A stretch of 64,000 nt of DNA, taken from positions 1-64,000 of the forward strand of contig NZ_VYIK01000010.1 of NCBI RefSeq assembly GCF_008709575.1, written 5' to 3'. The notes under the pieces were generated by a model. It worked only from the letters and a program-made list of their open reading frames with translations. It was not told the DNA's origin and did no database searches. How positions within the stretch are numbered: position 1 is the first letter of the stretch; every line of letters starts with the position of its first letter. The position numbers were made by a program, and so were the translations under genes. Source of the stretch: Mycobacterium sp. (GTDB lineage: Bacteria > Actinomycetota > Actinomycetes > Mycobacteriales > Mycobacteriaceae). Shown piece after piece: positions 33,838 to 43,953 of this stretch.

Positions 33838-33870
33838 GGGATCGAAATGGGATCGAAATGGGATCGAAAG
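33838..33870. repeat. Three tandem copies of an 11-bp unit
   Basis: GGGATCGAAAT is repeated three times without gaps (the last copy ends in G). The final copy leads into the AAAGGA ribosome site of the next gene, which starts 11 bases later. It may vary in copy number. Confidence 0.7.
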
Positions 33871-33880
33871 GAATGCGCCA

Positions 33881-34642
<762 letters not shown>

Positions 34643-34777
34643 CCCAACTGTCGGGTCGGGAACCCTCCGCACGTGTCGATAATCCTGTCAGGTGGCCAGC
34701 AGCGGAAACAGCAACCAACGACTAACACACGGCCGGGTGCAGGGCGACTGCCGCAGTGGCTGTGCCCGGCGCGAAGA

Positions 34778-34909
34778 TCAGCTCGCGCTGGGAAGCGGGT
34801 GCCAGTCCTCGAACTGCTCCGAGGTCTCGCCTTCTACCAGCATGTCGCCGTGGTAGAGAGCCTCGAAGTCAGCCTTGATGACGTCGGCACTCGAGTCGTC
34901 GATCCACAT
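34778..34909 (-). CDS. Small acidic protein, 43 aa (possibly 50)
   Basis: From ATG 34909 the frame reads WIDDSSADVIKADFEALYHG, then DMLVEGETSEQFEDWHPLPS, and stops at 34778. A GTG at 34930 would add VAHRLAS. The sequence is acidic and amphipathic with a Trp/His/Pro end, not the Arg-rich pattern of noncoding frames here. I do not recognise the family. It lies alone between the SDR gene and the amber-interrupted secreted gene. Confidence 0.5.
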   Translation of the reverse strand: MWIDDSSADVIKADFEALYHGDMLVEGETSEQFEDWHPLPSAS

Positions 34910-34930
34910 GGAAGCGAGCCTATGGGCCAC

Positions 34931-35272
34931 TTTTAAGGAATCGGTGAGTCACCTTTCGGAAAATTGTGGCAATTGTTACCACCGGGTAGAGTGCCGCGCG
35001 ATTCCCCCTTGCGCGAACGGTGTTTCCGTGGTCCGACCGAGCTGTCAACCCCACGCCGGCTGAAAGATCGGATTCAGACCGTGATTCGGGTGGGCCGCGC
35101 CGCGAGGCGAGGCATCAGACACGGTCTACCGGTCGCGAGCACCGGCAGCTGCGCACCCAACGTCAGTTGCCGACGATTTTACGCGTTAATTACGCTACCG
35201 ACTCGGCATGCGAAGAGGACGCAAAGGAAAGCCAAGAGAACACGAAGGATACGCGAAGGGAAAGGAGTTTCG
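34931..35272. other. Upstream region of the three-module secreted gene
   Basis: 342 bp with no supported gene. It is richer in A and T than its surroundings near 34940-34990 and 35170-35260. It should hold the promoter of the gene at 35273, with a purine-rich AAGGAGTTTC ribosome site just before that ATG. No operator was recognised. Confidence 0.4.
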
Positions 35273-37018
35273 ATGCAATCCCGTGTCCTGCTGGCGGGAT
35301 CGGCCAGCGTCGGGATGATCACCGCGGCGCTGATGCAGGCTGGCGTGGCGCTGGCCGACGCCCTCGGTGCCGACGCCTTCGCCATCGGCAGCACCACCTT
35401 CGATCCCTACTAGATCACCAGTAGCGGTGCGGAAGTTCAGGGTTGGGCTCCGCTGACACCGGTCAGTGTCGGGTCGCCCCTGTGGCAGCTCGGTGAGCCG
35501 GCCGCCACTCAGTACCTCGACGTCTACAACGCCGCAGGCACCGACATCGGAACCCTCACCGTCAACGACTACGGGGCCACTCTGCTGGGCGACACCGACA
35601 CCGGTTTCACCGTCGCCGCCGTCACGCCCGCCGGCACGGACACCAGTGCGCAAGCCGCGGAGCTGCCGATGCTCAACGCTGCTTACGACGTGCTCAACCT
35701 GGGACACGGCGTGGAAAACGTCTACACCGCCACCCCGGGAGCCGACGGCACCGTCACCGACACCCTGGTGACTCCGTTGGGCGACATCAACCTAAGCCCT
35801 CTGGTCAGCGGGGTCGACGCCGCCGAGCCGCTGCAGCCCGCGGATGCGGTCACTCCGCTGCTCGGCCACACCAGCGCAGGTAATTCCGAGGCGTTCGCGA
35901 TCGGTAACCTCACCTTCGACCCGTTCACCGTCACCAGCAACGGCGCCGAGGTGCCCGGCTTCGCCGCGGTCCCGTTATCGGTCACCACGCCGCCGATGTT
36001 GATGACCGCCGGCGGATCGGCGGGCAATCCGGCCAGCCCCACTTCCTTCGTCCTTGCCACGCAGAACTTCGATGTCTACCAGGGCACCAGTCCCGGTGCG
36101 GTCGATATCGGGACGGTCACGACCGCCGTGGACGTGTCCAACGTGTTCGGCATGACCAGCACCGAGCTGGTAGTCCGGGGAGTCACCGCCGCCGGCGGGG
36201 ACACCAGTGCACAGGCCGCGGAGCTGCCGGCCGTGGGCACGCTCTATAGCCTGTCGAACCTGGGTCACGGCGTGGAGAACGTCTACATCGCCACCCCGGG
36301 CACCGGCGGCACGGTCACCGACACCCTGATGACCCCGCTGGGCGACATCAACCTGAGCCCCCTGGTCAGCGGGATCGACGCCGCCGAGCCACTGCAGCCC
36401 GCCGAGGCCTTCACCGGCCTGGTCGGCCACACCAGCGCCGGCAATTCGGATGCGTTCGCGATCGGTAACCTCACCTTCGACCCGTTCACCGTGACCAGCA
36501 GCGGCACCGACGTGCCCGGCTTCGCCACCGTCTACCAGCTGATCGGGATTCTGCTGCCGGTGCTGAATCTCGGCGGCGGTTCCTATACCGACTGGATTCC
36601 CCCGCTGGCGACCCAGAGCTTCGACGTCTACAACGGCACCAGCTCCGGCGCCGTCGACATCGGAACCATCAGCACCAGCGAATATGTGGCCGACCTGCTG
36701 GGTATGGCCAACACCGCGTTCACTGTCACCGGGGCCACCGCCGCCGGCGGGGACACTGCCGCGCAGGCCGCGCAGCTGCCAGTCGCGGGCACGGTCTATG
36801 ACGTGCTCAACCTGGGACGCGGCGTGGACAACGTCTACACCGCCACCCCCGGTGCCGACGGCACCGTGACCGACACCCTGATGACACCGCTGGGCGACGT
36901 CAACCTGAGCTCGCTGGTCAGCGGGATCAACGCGACGACGCTCGATCCAGGGGCGGCCTTCGACGCGGCCTCGACAACGGCCGGTGCTATCGACCCGGTC
37001 TCGTTGCTGGGTCTGTAA
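35273..37018 (+). pseudogene. Three-module secreted protein gene interrupted by an amber codon
   Basis: One frame runs from ATG 35273 to TAA 37016-37018 (582 codons) but has TAG at codon 47 (35411-35413). The signal peptide (LLAGSASVGMITAALMQAGV, then ALA) is complete. The stop falls inside a repeated segment: here FAIGSTTFDPY-stop-ITSSGAEV, in later modules FAIGNLTFDPFTVTSNGAEV and FAIGNLTFDPFTVTSSGTDV. Three modules of about 185 residues follow one another, each with FDVY-GTS-GAVDIGT, GHGVENVYTATPG and TPLGDINLSPLVSGIDA. Without readthrough only a short peptide, or a leaderless product from ATG 35669, can be made. The function is unknown. Confidence 0.8.
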
Positions 37019-37157
37019 AGACTCAGACCACGTCGATCCGCGCCGCCGCTGCCAAGCGCAGTAGTGTCCCGGTCAACGGTGGCATCACAGGGCACCAGTC
37101 CGACGGCGTACCGTGGCGGGGTCAGCCTGCCCCGGACCGGAGAGCGAAAGGGCGCGC

Positions 37158-39452
37158 ATGCTGCAGCGAATCGGGCGACTGGCCATCGCGGCCCCGCGAC
37201 GAGTTGTCGCGGTAGCGGTTCTCGTCCTGGCCGGGGCTGCGGTATTCGGCATCCCGGTCGCCAAAAGCCTTTCTGCCGGCGGCTTCCAGGATCCGACCTC
37301 GGAGTCCGCCCGGGCCACCCGGCTGCTGACCGACAAATTCGGGCAAAGCGACCAGCAGCTGCTTCTGACGGTATCGGCTCCGACCGGTGTCACCGGCGGC
37401 CGAGCCCGCCGGGTCGGCCTCGACATCGTCGAGCGGCTCAACAGGTCCCCGCACGTTTTCACGGTGTCATCGCCGTGGACGTCGCCGCCGCCGATCGCTG
37501 CCGCGCTGGTGAGTGTCGACGGCAAGTCGGGCTTGATCGTGGCCAACGTGAAGGGCGGCGAGAACCACGCCCAGAAATACGCCACGGAGCTGGCCGCCGA
37601 GGCCCGCAGCGTCGCCGGTGACGACGGGGTCAGCGTGCACGCCGGGGGTATGGCGATGGTCTACGCCCAGATCACCGAGCTCAACGAACGTGACCTGATG
37701 CTAATGGAGTCGATCGCGATCCCGCTGAGCTTTGTGGTGCTGGTCTGGGTTTTCGGTGGCCTGCTGGCGGCGGCGTTACCGATCGCGCTGGGCGCAATGG
37801 CCATCGTCGGCTCGATGTCGGTGCTGCGCTTGATCACGTTCGTCACCGACGTGTCGGTGTTTGCGCTCAACCTCAGCATCGCCATGGGCCTGGCTTTGGC
37901 CGTCGACTACACGCTGCTGATCATCAGCCGTTACCGTGACGAGCTGGCCGACGGCACGGAGCGCGACGAGGCGCTGGTCCGCACCATGGCCACCGCAGGA
38001 CGCACGGTGTTGTTCTCGGCCACCACTGTGGCGTTGTCGATGGCGTCGATGGTGCTGTTCCCGACGTATTTCCTCAAGTCGTTCGCCTACGCCGGCGTGG
38101 CCACCGTCGCGTTCGTGGCTGCCGCGGCCGTCGTGGTGACTCCCGCGGCGATCGTGCTGCTGGGATCGCGGCTGGACGCACTCGACGTGCGTCGGCTGGC
38201 GCGCCGGGCACTGCCGTGGATCAAGAGCAGCCCTGACCCTGCGCCCAAACCGGTGGAGCAGTTGTTCTGGTACCGCTCGGCCAGCTTCGTTACCGCGCGC
38301 GCCGTCCCGATCGGCGTGGTGGTCGCCGCGTTGCTGGCGCTGCTGGGCGTTCCGTTCTTCGGGGTCAAGTGGGGTTTTCCCGACGATCGGGTGTTGCCGC
38401 GGTCGGCGCAGGCTCATCAGGTCGGAGACCGGTTGCGCACCGGTTTCGCCGACGACTCCGCGACGGCTGTCTTTGTCGTCGTCCCGGATGCCCGCGGTCT
38501 GACCGCGGTCGACTTCGACGGCTACGCCGCCCGGCTGTCACAGGTGCCCGGCATTTCGGCGGTCACCGCGCCAACCGGGACTTTCGTGGCCGGCCGGCGG
38601 GTGGGTCCGCCACGGGCTGCCACCGGACTGGCTGACGGCAGTGCGTTTTTGACCGCCGAAAGCAGCGCGCCGCTGTTCTCGCAGGCCTCCGCTACGCAGC
38701 TGCAGCGGCTGCACAGGGTGGCCGGTCCGCGTGGGCGCGACGTCGCAATGGGCGGGTTGGCGCAGATCAACCGCGATAGCGTGAATGCGATCACGAACCG
38801 GTTGCCCCTGGTGCTGGGTTTGATCGCTGCCGTCACCGTCGTGTTGCTGTTTCTGCTCACCGGCAGCGTGGTGCTTCCGCTCAAGGCGCTGGTGCTGAAC
38901 GTGTTGTCGTTGTCGGCGGCGTTCGGAGCGCTGGTGTGGATTTTTCAGGACGGCCATCTCGGTGCGCTGGGCACGACACCCAGCGGAACGTTGGAGGCCA
39001 ATATGCCGGTGTTGCTGTTCTGCATTGCGTTCGGGTTGTCGACGGATTACGAGGTGTTCCTGGTCTCTCGCATCCGCGAGTACTGGCTGGGGTCGGGAGC
39101 CGCCCGACCGGCGCGGCCCAGCGCTGCACAGGCGCGGGCTGCCAACGACACCAGCGTGGCGCTCGGGTTGGCCCGCACCGGGCGGGTGATCACCGCTGCC
39201 GCGTTGGTGATGTCGATCTCGTTCGCCGCGCTGATCCCCGCTCACGTGTCGTTCATGCGGATGTTCGGTATCGGGCTGACCTTGGCCGTGCTGGTCGACG
39301 CCACTGTGGTGCGGATGGTGCTGGTTCCGGCCTTCATGCACATGCTGGGCCGGTGGTGCTGGTGGGCGCCCGCACCGCTGGCGCGGCTGCACGAGCGGTT
39401 CGGGATCAGCGAGGCAGCCGTGCGGGCCGGCCGGCATAGGGTGAGCGTATGA
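37158..39452 (+). CDS. mmpL13: MmpL family RND transporter, mmpL13-type, intact
   Basis: 764 aa with two halves of six membrane helices around two periplasmic domains. The proton-relay Asp-Tyr pairs are in AVDYTLLIISRYRDEL and STDYEVFLVSRIREY. MmpL proteins export lipids or siderophores across the inner membrane. In H37Rv this locus is split into mmpL13a and mmpL13b (Rv1145/Rv1146), but here it is a single open frame. ATG 37158 was chosen because hydrophobicity starts right after it. The next gene overlaps its stop (ATGA). The cargo is unknown. Confidence 0.9.
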   Translation: MLQRIGRLAIAAPRRVVAVAVLVLAGAAVFGIPVAKSLSAGGFQDPTSESARATRLLTDKFGQSDQQLLLTVSAPTGVTGGRARRVGLDIVERLNRSPHVFTVSSPWTSPPPIAAALVSVDGKSGLIVANVKGGENHAQKYATELAAEARSVAGDDGVSVHAGGMAMVYAQITELNERDLMLMESIAIPLSFVVLVWVFGGLLAAALPIALGAMAIVGSMSVLRLITFVTDVSVFALNLSIAMGLALAVDYTLLIISRYRDELADGTERDEALVRTMATAGRTVLFSATTVALSMASMVLFPTYFLKSFAYAGVATVAFVAAAAVVVTPAAIVLLGSRLDALDVRRLARRALPWIKSSPDPAPKPVEQLFWYRSASFVTARAVPIGVVVAALLALLGVPFFGVKWGFPDDRVLPRSAQAHQVGDRLRTGFADDSATAVFVVVPDARGLTAVDFDGYAARLSQVPGISAVTAPTGTFVAGRRVGPPRAATGLADGSAFLTAESSAPLFSQASATQLQRLHRVAGPRGRDVAMGGLAQINRDSVNAITNRLPLVLGLIAAVTVVLLFLLTGSVVLPLKALVLNVLSLSAAFGALVWIFQDGHLGALGTTPSGTLEANMPVLLFCIAFGLSTDYEVFLVSRIREYWLGSGAARPARPSAAQARAANDTSVALGLARTGRVITAAALVMSISFAALIPAHVSFMRMFGIGLTLAVLVDATVVRMVLVPAFMHMLGRWCWWAPAPLARLHERFGISEAAVRAGRHRVSV

Positions 39453-40087
39453 CTTCGCCGACAACCGTCGACCATCCATTCTTCGCGCGGATCTGGCCGA
39501 CCATCGCAGCCCACGAGACAGAGCAGATCCGTGCACTGCGGCGAGAGAATTTAGCCGGATTGTCCGGCCGAGTGCTCGAAGTCGGCGCGGGCATCGGGAC
39601 CAACTTCGGTTACTACCCGGGATCGGTCGAGCAGGTTGTCGCCGTCGAACCCGAACCCCGACTGGCCGAGCGGGCCTGCGCGGCGGCCGTCGACGCCCCG
39701 GTTCCGGTCCAGGTGACCGGCACGACGGTGGAGGAGTTCGTCGCCGACGAACCGTTCGACGCGGTGGTGTGCTCGCTGGTGCTGTGCTCGGTGAGCGATC
39801 CCGGGGCGGTGTTGCGACAGCTGTCTGCAGAACTACGCCCGGGCGGTGAGCTGCGCTACCTCGAACACGTAGCCAGCGGCGGATTCCGCGGCCGGCTGCA
39901 GTTGCTGGCCGACGCGACTGTGTGGCCGCGGCTGTTCGGCAACTGCCACACCCACCGCGACACCGAACGGCTGATGATCGACGCCGGATTCCAGCTCGAT
40001 GGTGCCCGCCGGGAGTTGACGCTGCCGGGATGGCTGCCGGTGCCGGTGTCGGAGTTTGCGCTGGGCCGGGCCCGCAAAGTGGCGTAA
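39449..40087 (+). CDS. SAM-dependent class I methyltransferase (Rv1147-like)
   Basis: 212 aa. The SAM-binding motif I is RVLEVGAGIGTNFGYYPG. The acidic ribose-binding end of strand 2 is VAVEPEPRLAE and motif IV is FDAVVCSLVLCSVSDPG. The C-terminal part (YLEHVASGGFRGRLQLL) resembles phospholipid/UbiE-like methyltransferases. ATG 39449 overlaps the mmpL13 stop, so it is translationally coupled to the exporter and may modify its lipid cargo; that last point is inference. Confidence 0.88.
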   Translation: MTSPTTVDHPFFARIWPTIAAHETEQIRALRRENLAGLSGRVLEVGAGIGTNFGYYPGSVEQVVAVEPEPRLAERACAAAVDAPVPVQVTGTTVEEFVADEPFDAVVCSLVLCSVSDPGAVLRQLSAELRPGGELRYLEHVASGGFRGRLQLLADATVWPRLFGNCHTHRDTERLMIDAGFQLDGARRELTLPGWLPVPVSEFALGRARKVA

Positions 40088-40180
40088 CGCCGACACTGCG
40101 TTCACGGCGCGCGTTTATGAGGTGCCGCGCCCCTTTGCAGTGTCGATGCCACTAGCGCAGTTTCGATCCCGGGTCGCGGT

Positions 40181-40894
40181 TCAAGCGAGCAGCGCGGGCA
40201 GCCGTTGCAGCAGCGTCGGCAGCGCCTTGCTGGCGGTTTCACGCACCGTCAGCGTGGCACCGGCGGACAGCGGCGTCGGCTCCGGATTGACCTCGATGAC
40301 GACCGCGCCGCGGGCCAGCGCCAGGTCGGGCAGCCCGGCGGCCGGGTACACCAGGCCGGAAGTTCCCACAACGACCAGCACGTCGGCGGCTGCGGTGGCC
40401 TCGACCGCGGCCTGCCATGGTTCCTGGGGGAGGGGTTCGCCGAACCACACGATATCGGGGCGGATCAGCCCGCCACACGCGCATGTCGGGGGCTCTACCT
40501 CCAGCGCCGGCTCGGACATCTCCGGCAGCTCGCCGGTGTAGGGTATACCGCAAGTGGCGCAACGGAAGTCGAACAAACTGCCGTGCACGTGGTGCACCGG
40601 TGAGCTGCCGGCGCGCTCATGGAGGTCATCGACATTCTGAGTGACGACGCTGACCTCGGCATGCTGCTGCCAGGCGGCGACGGCGCGATGGCCCGCATTG
40701 GGTTCGACACGACTCACCAGGTAGTGGCGCCACAGATACCACCCCCACACGCGTTCGGGGTTTTGCAGCCAACCGCGCGTGCTGGACAGCTCGTAGGGGT
40801 CGAACTTGGCCCACAGCCCGTTCTTGTCGTCGCGAAACGTCGGAACCCCACTCTCGGCCGAGATTCCCGCTCCACTGAGCACCGTTACCCGCAC
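40181..40894 (-). CDS. cobB: Sir2-family NAD-dependent deacylase (CobB/SIRT5-like)
   Basis: 237 aa from GTG 40894, equal in length to H37Rv Rv1151c. It has [17 protein letters not shown] (NAD binding), [12 protein letters not shown] and catalytic His in VHHVHGSLF. The zinc ligands are CATC and CAC, and [13 protein letters not shown] is present. Tyr53 and Arg56 in GWYLWRHY sit where CobB and SIRT5 have the Tyr-x-x-Arg pair that binds acidic acyl groups. Desuccinylation as well as deacetylation is therefore expected. It is divergent from the GntR gene, 36 bp away. Confidence 0.92.
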   Translation of the reverse strand: MRVTVLSGAGISAESGVPTFRDDKNGLWAKFDPYELSSTRGWLQNPERVWGWYLWRHYLVSRVEPNAGHRAVAAWQQHAEVSVVTQNVDDLHERAGSSPVHHVHGSLFDFRCATCGIPYTGELPEMSEPALEVEPPTCACGGLIRPDIVWFGEPLPQEPWQAAVEATAAADVLVVVGTSGLVYPAAGLPDLALARGAVVIEVNPEPTPLSAGATLTVRETASKALPTLLQRLPALLA

Positions 40895-40930
40895 CACACC
40901 ACGATAGCCGCACTGCGCAATACTGAGCAC

Positions 40931-41293
40931 GTGCGGTTGGCGCAGTGGCGACCGATCGGGCGGCAACCGGACCGCCCGCTGTTCGACCAACTCCGGATGC
41001 ACATCATCGGGGCGATCCGGGACGGCACGCTAGCGCCCGGCGCCCGGCTGCCGACCGTGCGCGAGCTGGCCGGCGAGCTTGGGCTGGCCGTCAATACCGT
41101 GGCCCGCGCCTACCGCGAGCTGGAAGCCGCCCGCATAGTCGAAACCCGTGGCCGCCGAGGCACATTCGTCGCCCACCAGGACCCGTCGGATGCCGCGATG
41201 GCCGCTGCGGCCCGGGCATACCTCGACGTGGCCCGTGGGTTGGGACTGGGCAAGGCCGACGCGCTGCGCTATCTCGACGGCGCCGAGGATTAG
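40931..41293 (+). CDS. GntR-family regulator, short YtrA type
   Basis: 120 aa from GTG 40931. The winged-helix reads [20 protein letters not shown], then [20 protein letters not shown] and [20 protein letters not shown]. Only a 40-residue tail follows, as in YtrA-type GntR proteins, which lack a large effector domain. It corresponds to Rv1152. The 36-bp divergent spacer with the sirtuin gene means one operator could control both. Confidence 0.88.
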   Translation: MRLAQWRPIGRQPDRPLFDQLRMHIIGAIRDGTLAPGARLPTVRELAGELGLAVNTVARAYRELEAARIVETRGRRGTFVAHQDPSDAAMAAAARAYLDVARGLGLGKADALRYLDGAED

Positions 41294-41498
41294 CCGAACT
41301 CGATCAGCGGCGCTCAGGGTGATCCAAAGCGATTTTAAATCGATTGTCGTCTAACGGAATTCGCTGACATTGACGATGCGCAGGAACGCCGCACGGCGGA
41401 CCCCGAGAAGCGCACCGGACTAAAGACCGCCGACGTGGCCGATAGCCGCCACGCCGTCGTGGCAGCCGAGCCGGGCCAGAGCCGACTCCGCGACGTAG

Positions 41499-41951
<453 letters not shown>

Positions 41952-41969
41952 CGGCGCTAGGCTGCTGTT

Positions 41970-42146
41970 ATGGCTGCATCCCACTCCGGGCCGGAGGACG
42001 AGATCAAGCGCAAGTTCCGCGAAGCCCTGGACCGCAAGAATGCGCGGTCGGAGGGTGGGGCCGACCACAAGGACGGCGGCGCCAAACCGCCCCGGACGCA
42101 CGGGCCGGTGGAGAGCCGCCGGGAATTCCGCCGCAAAAGTGGTTAG
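41970..42146 (+). CDS. DUF5302 small protein, 58 aa
   Basis: ATG 41970 to TAG 42146. It begins AASHSGPEDEIKRKFREALD, continues RKNARSEGGADHKDGGAKPP and ends SRREFRRKSG. It is highly charged, probably disordered after an N-terminal helix, and typical of the DUF5302 family found after Rv1155 in mycobacteria (Rv1155A). It lies 18 bp behind the F420-binding protein gene, likely in one transcript. The function is unknown. Confidence 0.8.
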   Translation: MAASHSGPEDEIKRKFREALDRKNARSEGGADHKDGGAKPPRTHGPVESRREFRRKSG

Positions 42147-42195
42147 TCCCGGGGCGGACCACGGCGGGCCGTAGGGCCGGTCTTACACTGAGCGG

Positions 42196-42765
42196 GTGGC
42201 GAAGCTGCAGCTCGCGCAAGAACCCGACGCCGACGCCTTGCTGGCGGCCAACCCCTTCGCACTGCTGGTGGGCATGCTGCTGGACCAGCAGGTACCGATG
42301 GAAACCGCGTTCGCGGGTCCGAAGAAGATCGCCGACCGCATGGGCGGTTTCGACGCTGCCGAGATCGCCGCCCACGATCCGCAGAAATTCGCCGCCTTGT
42401 GCTCGGAAAAGCCTGCGGTACATCGGTTTCCGAGCTCAATGGCCAGGAGGATTCAGGAGCTGGCGCAGATCATTGTCGACAAGTACAACGGTGATGCGGC
42501 CGGGTTGTGGACGGTCGGCGAGCCGGACGGGCCGGAGCTGCTGCGGCGGCTCAAGGAGCTACCGGGTTTCGGCGAACAGAAAGCACGCATTTTGCTGGCG
42601 TTGCTGGGCAAGCAGTACGGAGTGACGCCGCGAGGCTGGCGGTCGGCGGCCGGAGAATACGGCAAGGCCGGAACCCACCTCTCCGTTGCCGATATCGTCG
42701 ACGCCGGCTCGCTGGAGAAGGTGCGGTCCTACAAGAAGCAGATGAAGGGAAGGGCGGCGCGGTGA
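42196..42765 (+). CDS. HhH-GPD base-excision DNA repair-like protein (Rv1156-like)
   Basis: 189 aa from GTG 42196. The N-terminal half begins LQLAQEPDADALLAANPFAL and VGMLLDQQVPMETAFAGP. The helix-hairpin-helix reads LLRRLKELPGFGEQKARILLALLGKQYGV, close to the LPG-G--KA pattern of HhH-GPD glycosylases. The usual catalytic Asp after the hairpin is not obvious (GVTPRGWRSAAGEYG), so glycosylase activity is uncertain. It overlaps the next small gene by four bases. Confidence 0.85.
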   Translation: MAKLQLAQEPDADALLAANPFALLVGMLLDQQVPMETAFAGPKKIADRMGGFDAAEIAAHDPQKFAALCSEKPAVHRFPSSMARRIQELAQIIVDKYNGDAAGLWTVGEPDGPELLRRLKELPGFGEQKARILLALLGKQYGVTPRGWRSAAGEYGKAGTHLSVADIVDAGSLEKVRSYKKQMKGRAAR

Positions 42766-42908
42766 AGACCCACCTGAACTGTCCGTGCGGCGAGGCCATC
42801 GTCGGCAAGGACGAAGACGAATTGGTCCAACTTGCCCAGGCGCACCTGGCCAGTGCGCATCCCGGGCGGGATTACGACCGCGACGCGATCCTGTTCATGG
42901 CCTACTGA
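42762..42908 (+). CDS. DUF1059 small protein, 48 aa
   Basis: GTG 42762 overlaps the previous TGA. It begins KTHLNCPCGEAIVGKDEDEL, continues VQLAQAHLASAHPGRDYDRD and ends AILFMAY. The CPCG followed by a helix with H-x-x-x-x-H is typical of DUF1059 proteins, which may bind a metal through the Cys/His set. Translational coupling to the HhH-GPD gene suggests a shared role. The function is unknown. Confidence 0.85.
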   Translation: MKTHLNCPCGEAIVGKDEDELVQLAQAHLASAHPGRDYDRDAILFMAY

Positions 42909-42965
42909 ACGTCCGGGTTGCTGCCGCTCGTTTGCGAAAGCGCGCGGCGGGAGGTCGACGCGCCG

Positions 42966-43895
42966 CTACGGCACCACCGTCGAGCCGATGGTGGGCATGA
43001 ACTGGCACTGCTTGTCCTTGGTGGTGACCTGCCCGAAGATCGTCGACAAAATACTGCCCGACCCGGTGTCGACGATCGCGGTCAGCGTGGTCGGCCCGTC
43101 GGGGTTGATGTCGGGTTGCGGCTGGAGCCTCGCGGTGCCCGACTTGCCGTTGGTCAGGTTGACCCACGTGACGTTCAACGGCAGCCGCTGCACGTCGGCA
43201 GGGCCGGGGGTGCCGATCGCGGTGAACACATAGGCGGTCTGGCCGGCGCCGGGACCGGGGGTCGGAATCGTGGCCGGACCCGCCACCGACAGCGCGGTGG
43301 CGATGGAATTGCCGCCGTCCGCCAGGCAACCGGTGCCGATAGACGGGTAGAGGAACTCCTGCGTAGGCGGGGTGTCGGGGCTGGCTGCCGCACTCGCCGG
43401 GGCCGCGGCGGGTGCGGCGGGCTCCGCGGCCGCCGGGGCGGGAACCAGTGCCGGGGCGGCCGCCGGTTCGATCGTCAGGGCAGGTGCCGGCGCCGACGCC
43501 GGTGCGGGCCCGGCCGCATGCGCGGGGTCGATGCCGGGGGGCAAGTGCGCTTGGGCACCCGGAACCACACCGACCGGCGGGATGTGCGCGTTCGGATCCT
43601 GGACGAACCGATTCAACGTCGAGGCAACGTTTCTGGATTCTTCGGGGGCTGTCGGGTTGTGGGTAAAAGCCGATGCCGCCGCCATTAGCAGCTGCGACGC
43701 CTGCTGGGGATCGGCGGTGAACTGCTGAATGATCGGACTCAGCTGGGTCAGTGCCGGCAGTCCGGGCACCTGCAGCGACGGCAGCGGCTGGGGTGTCGCC
43801 GGATCACCGACGGCTGTCGGGCACAGCGCCAGGGCAGCGGTTGACGCGGCGGTCAGGGCGGCCAAACCGTTGACCATCTTCGATGTGCGAATCAC
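42966..43895 (-). CDS. Exported Ala/Pro-rich protein (Rv1157c-like), 309 aa
   Basis: GTG 43895 follows a GGGAGA ribosome site. The signal peptide is MVNGLAALTAASTAALALCP-TAVGDP. The middle (about 120-190) is a low-complexity Ala/Pro tract (APASAPAPALTIEPAAAPAL). The C-terminal 120 residues are ordered, with EFLYPSIGTGCLADGGNSIA, GQTAYVFTAIGTPGPADVQR and a Cys pair. It matches Rv1157c. It is probably a cell-wall or secreted protein with a globular head on a flexible stalk. The function is unknown. Confidence 0.82.
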   Translation of the reverse strand: MIRTSKMVNGLAALTAASTAALALCPTAVGDPATPQPLPSLQVPGLPALTQLSPIIQQFTADPQQASQLLMAAASAFTHNPTAPEESRNVASTLNRFVQDPNAHIPPVGVVPGAQAHLPPGIDPAHAAGPAPASAPAPALTIEPAAAPALVPAPAAAEPAAPAAAPASAAASPDTPPTQEFLYPSIGTGCLADGGNSIATALSVAGPATIPTPGPGAGQTAYVFTAIGTPGPADVQRLPLNVTWVNLTNGKSGTARLQPQPDINPDGPTTLTAIVDTGSGSILSTIFGQVTTKDKQCQFMPTIGSTVVP

Positions 43896-43953
43896 GATGT
43901 TCTCCCGGTCCGTTGGTGGGGACTTGCCGGCCGACAAAGTTGGCCGGCAAGTG

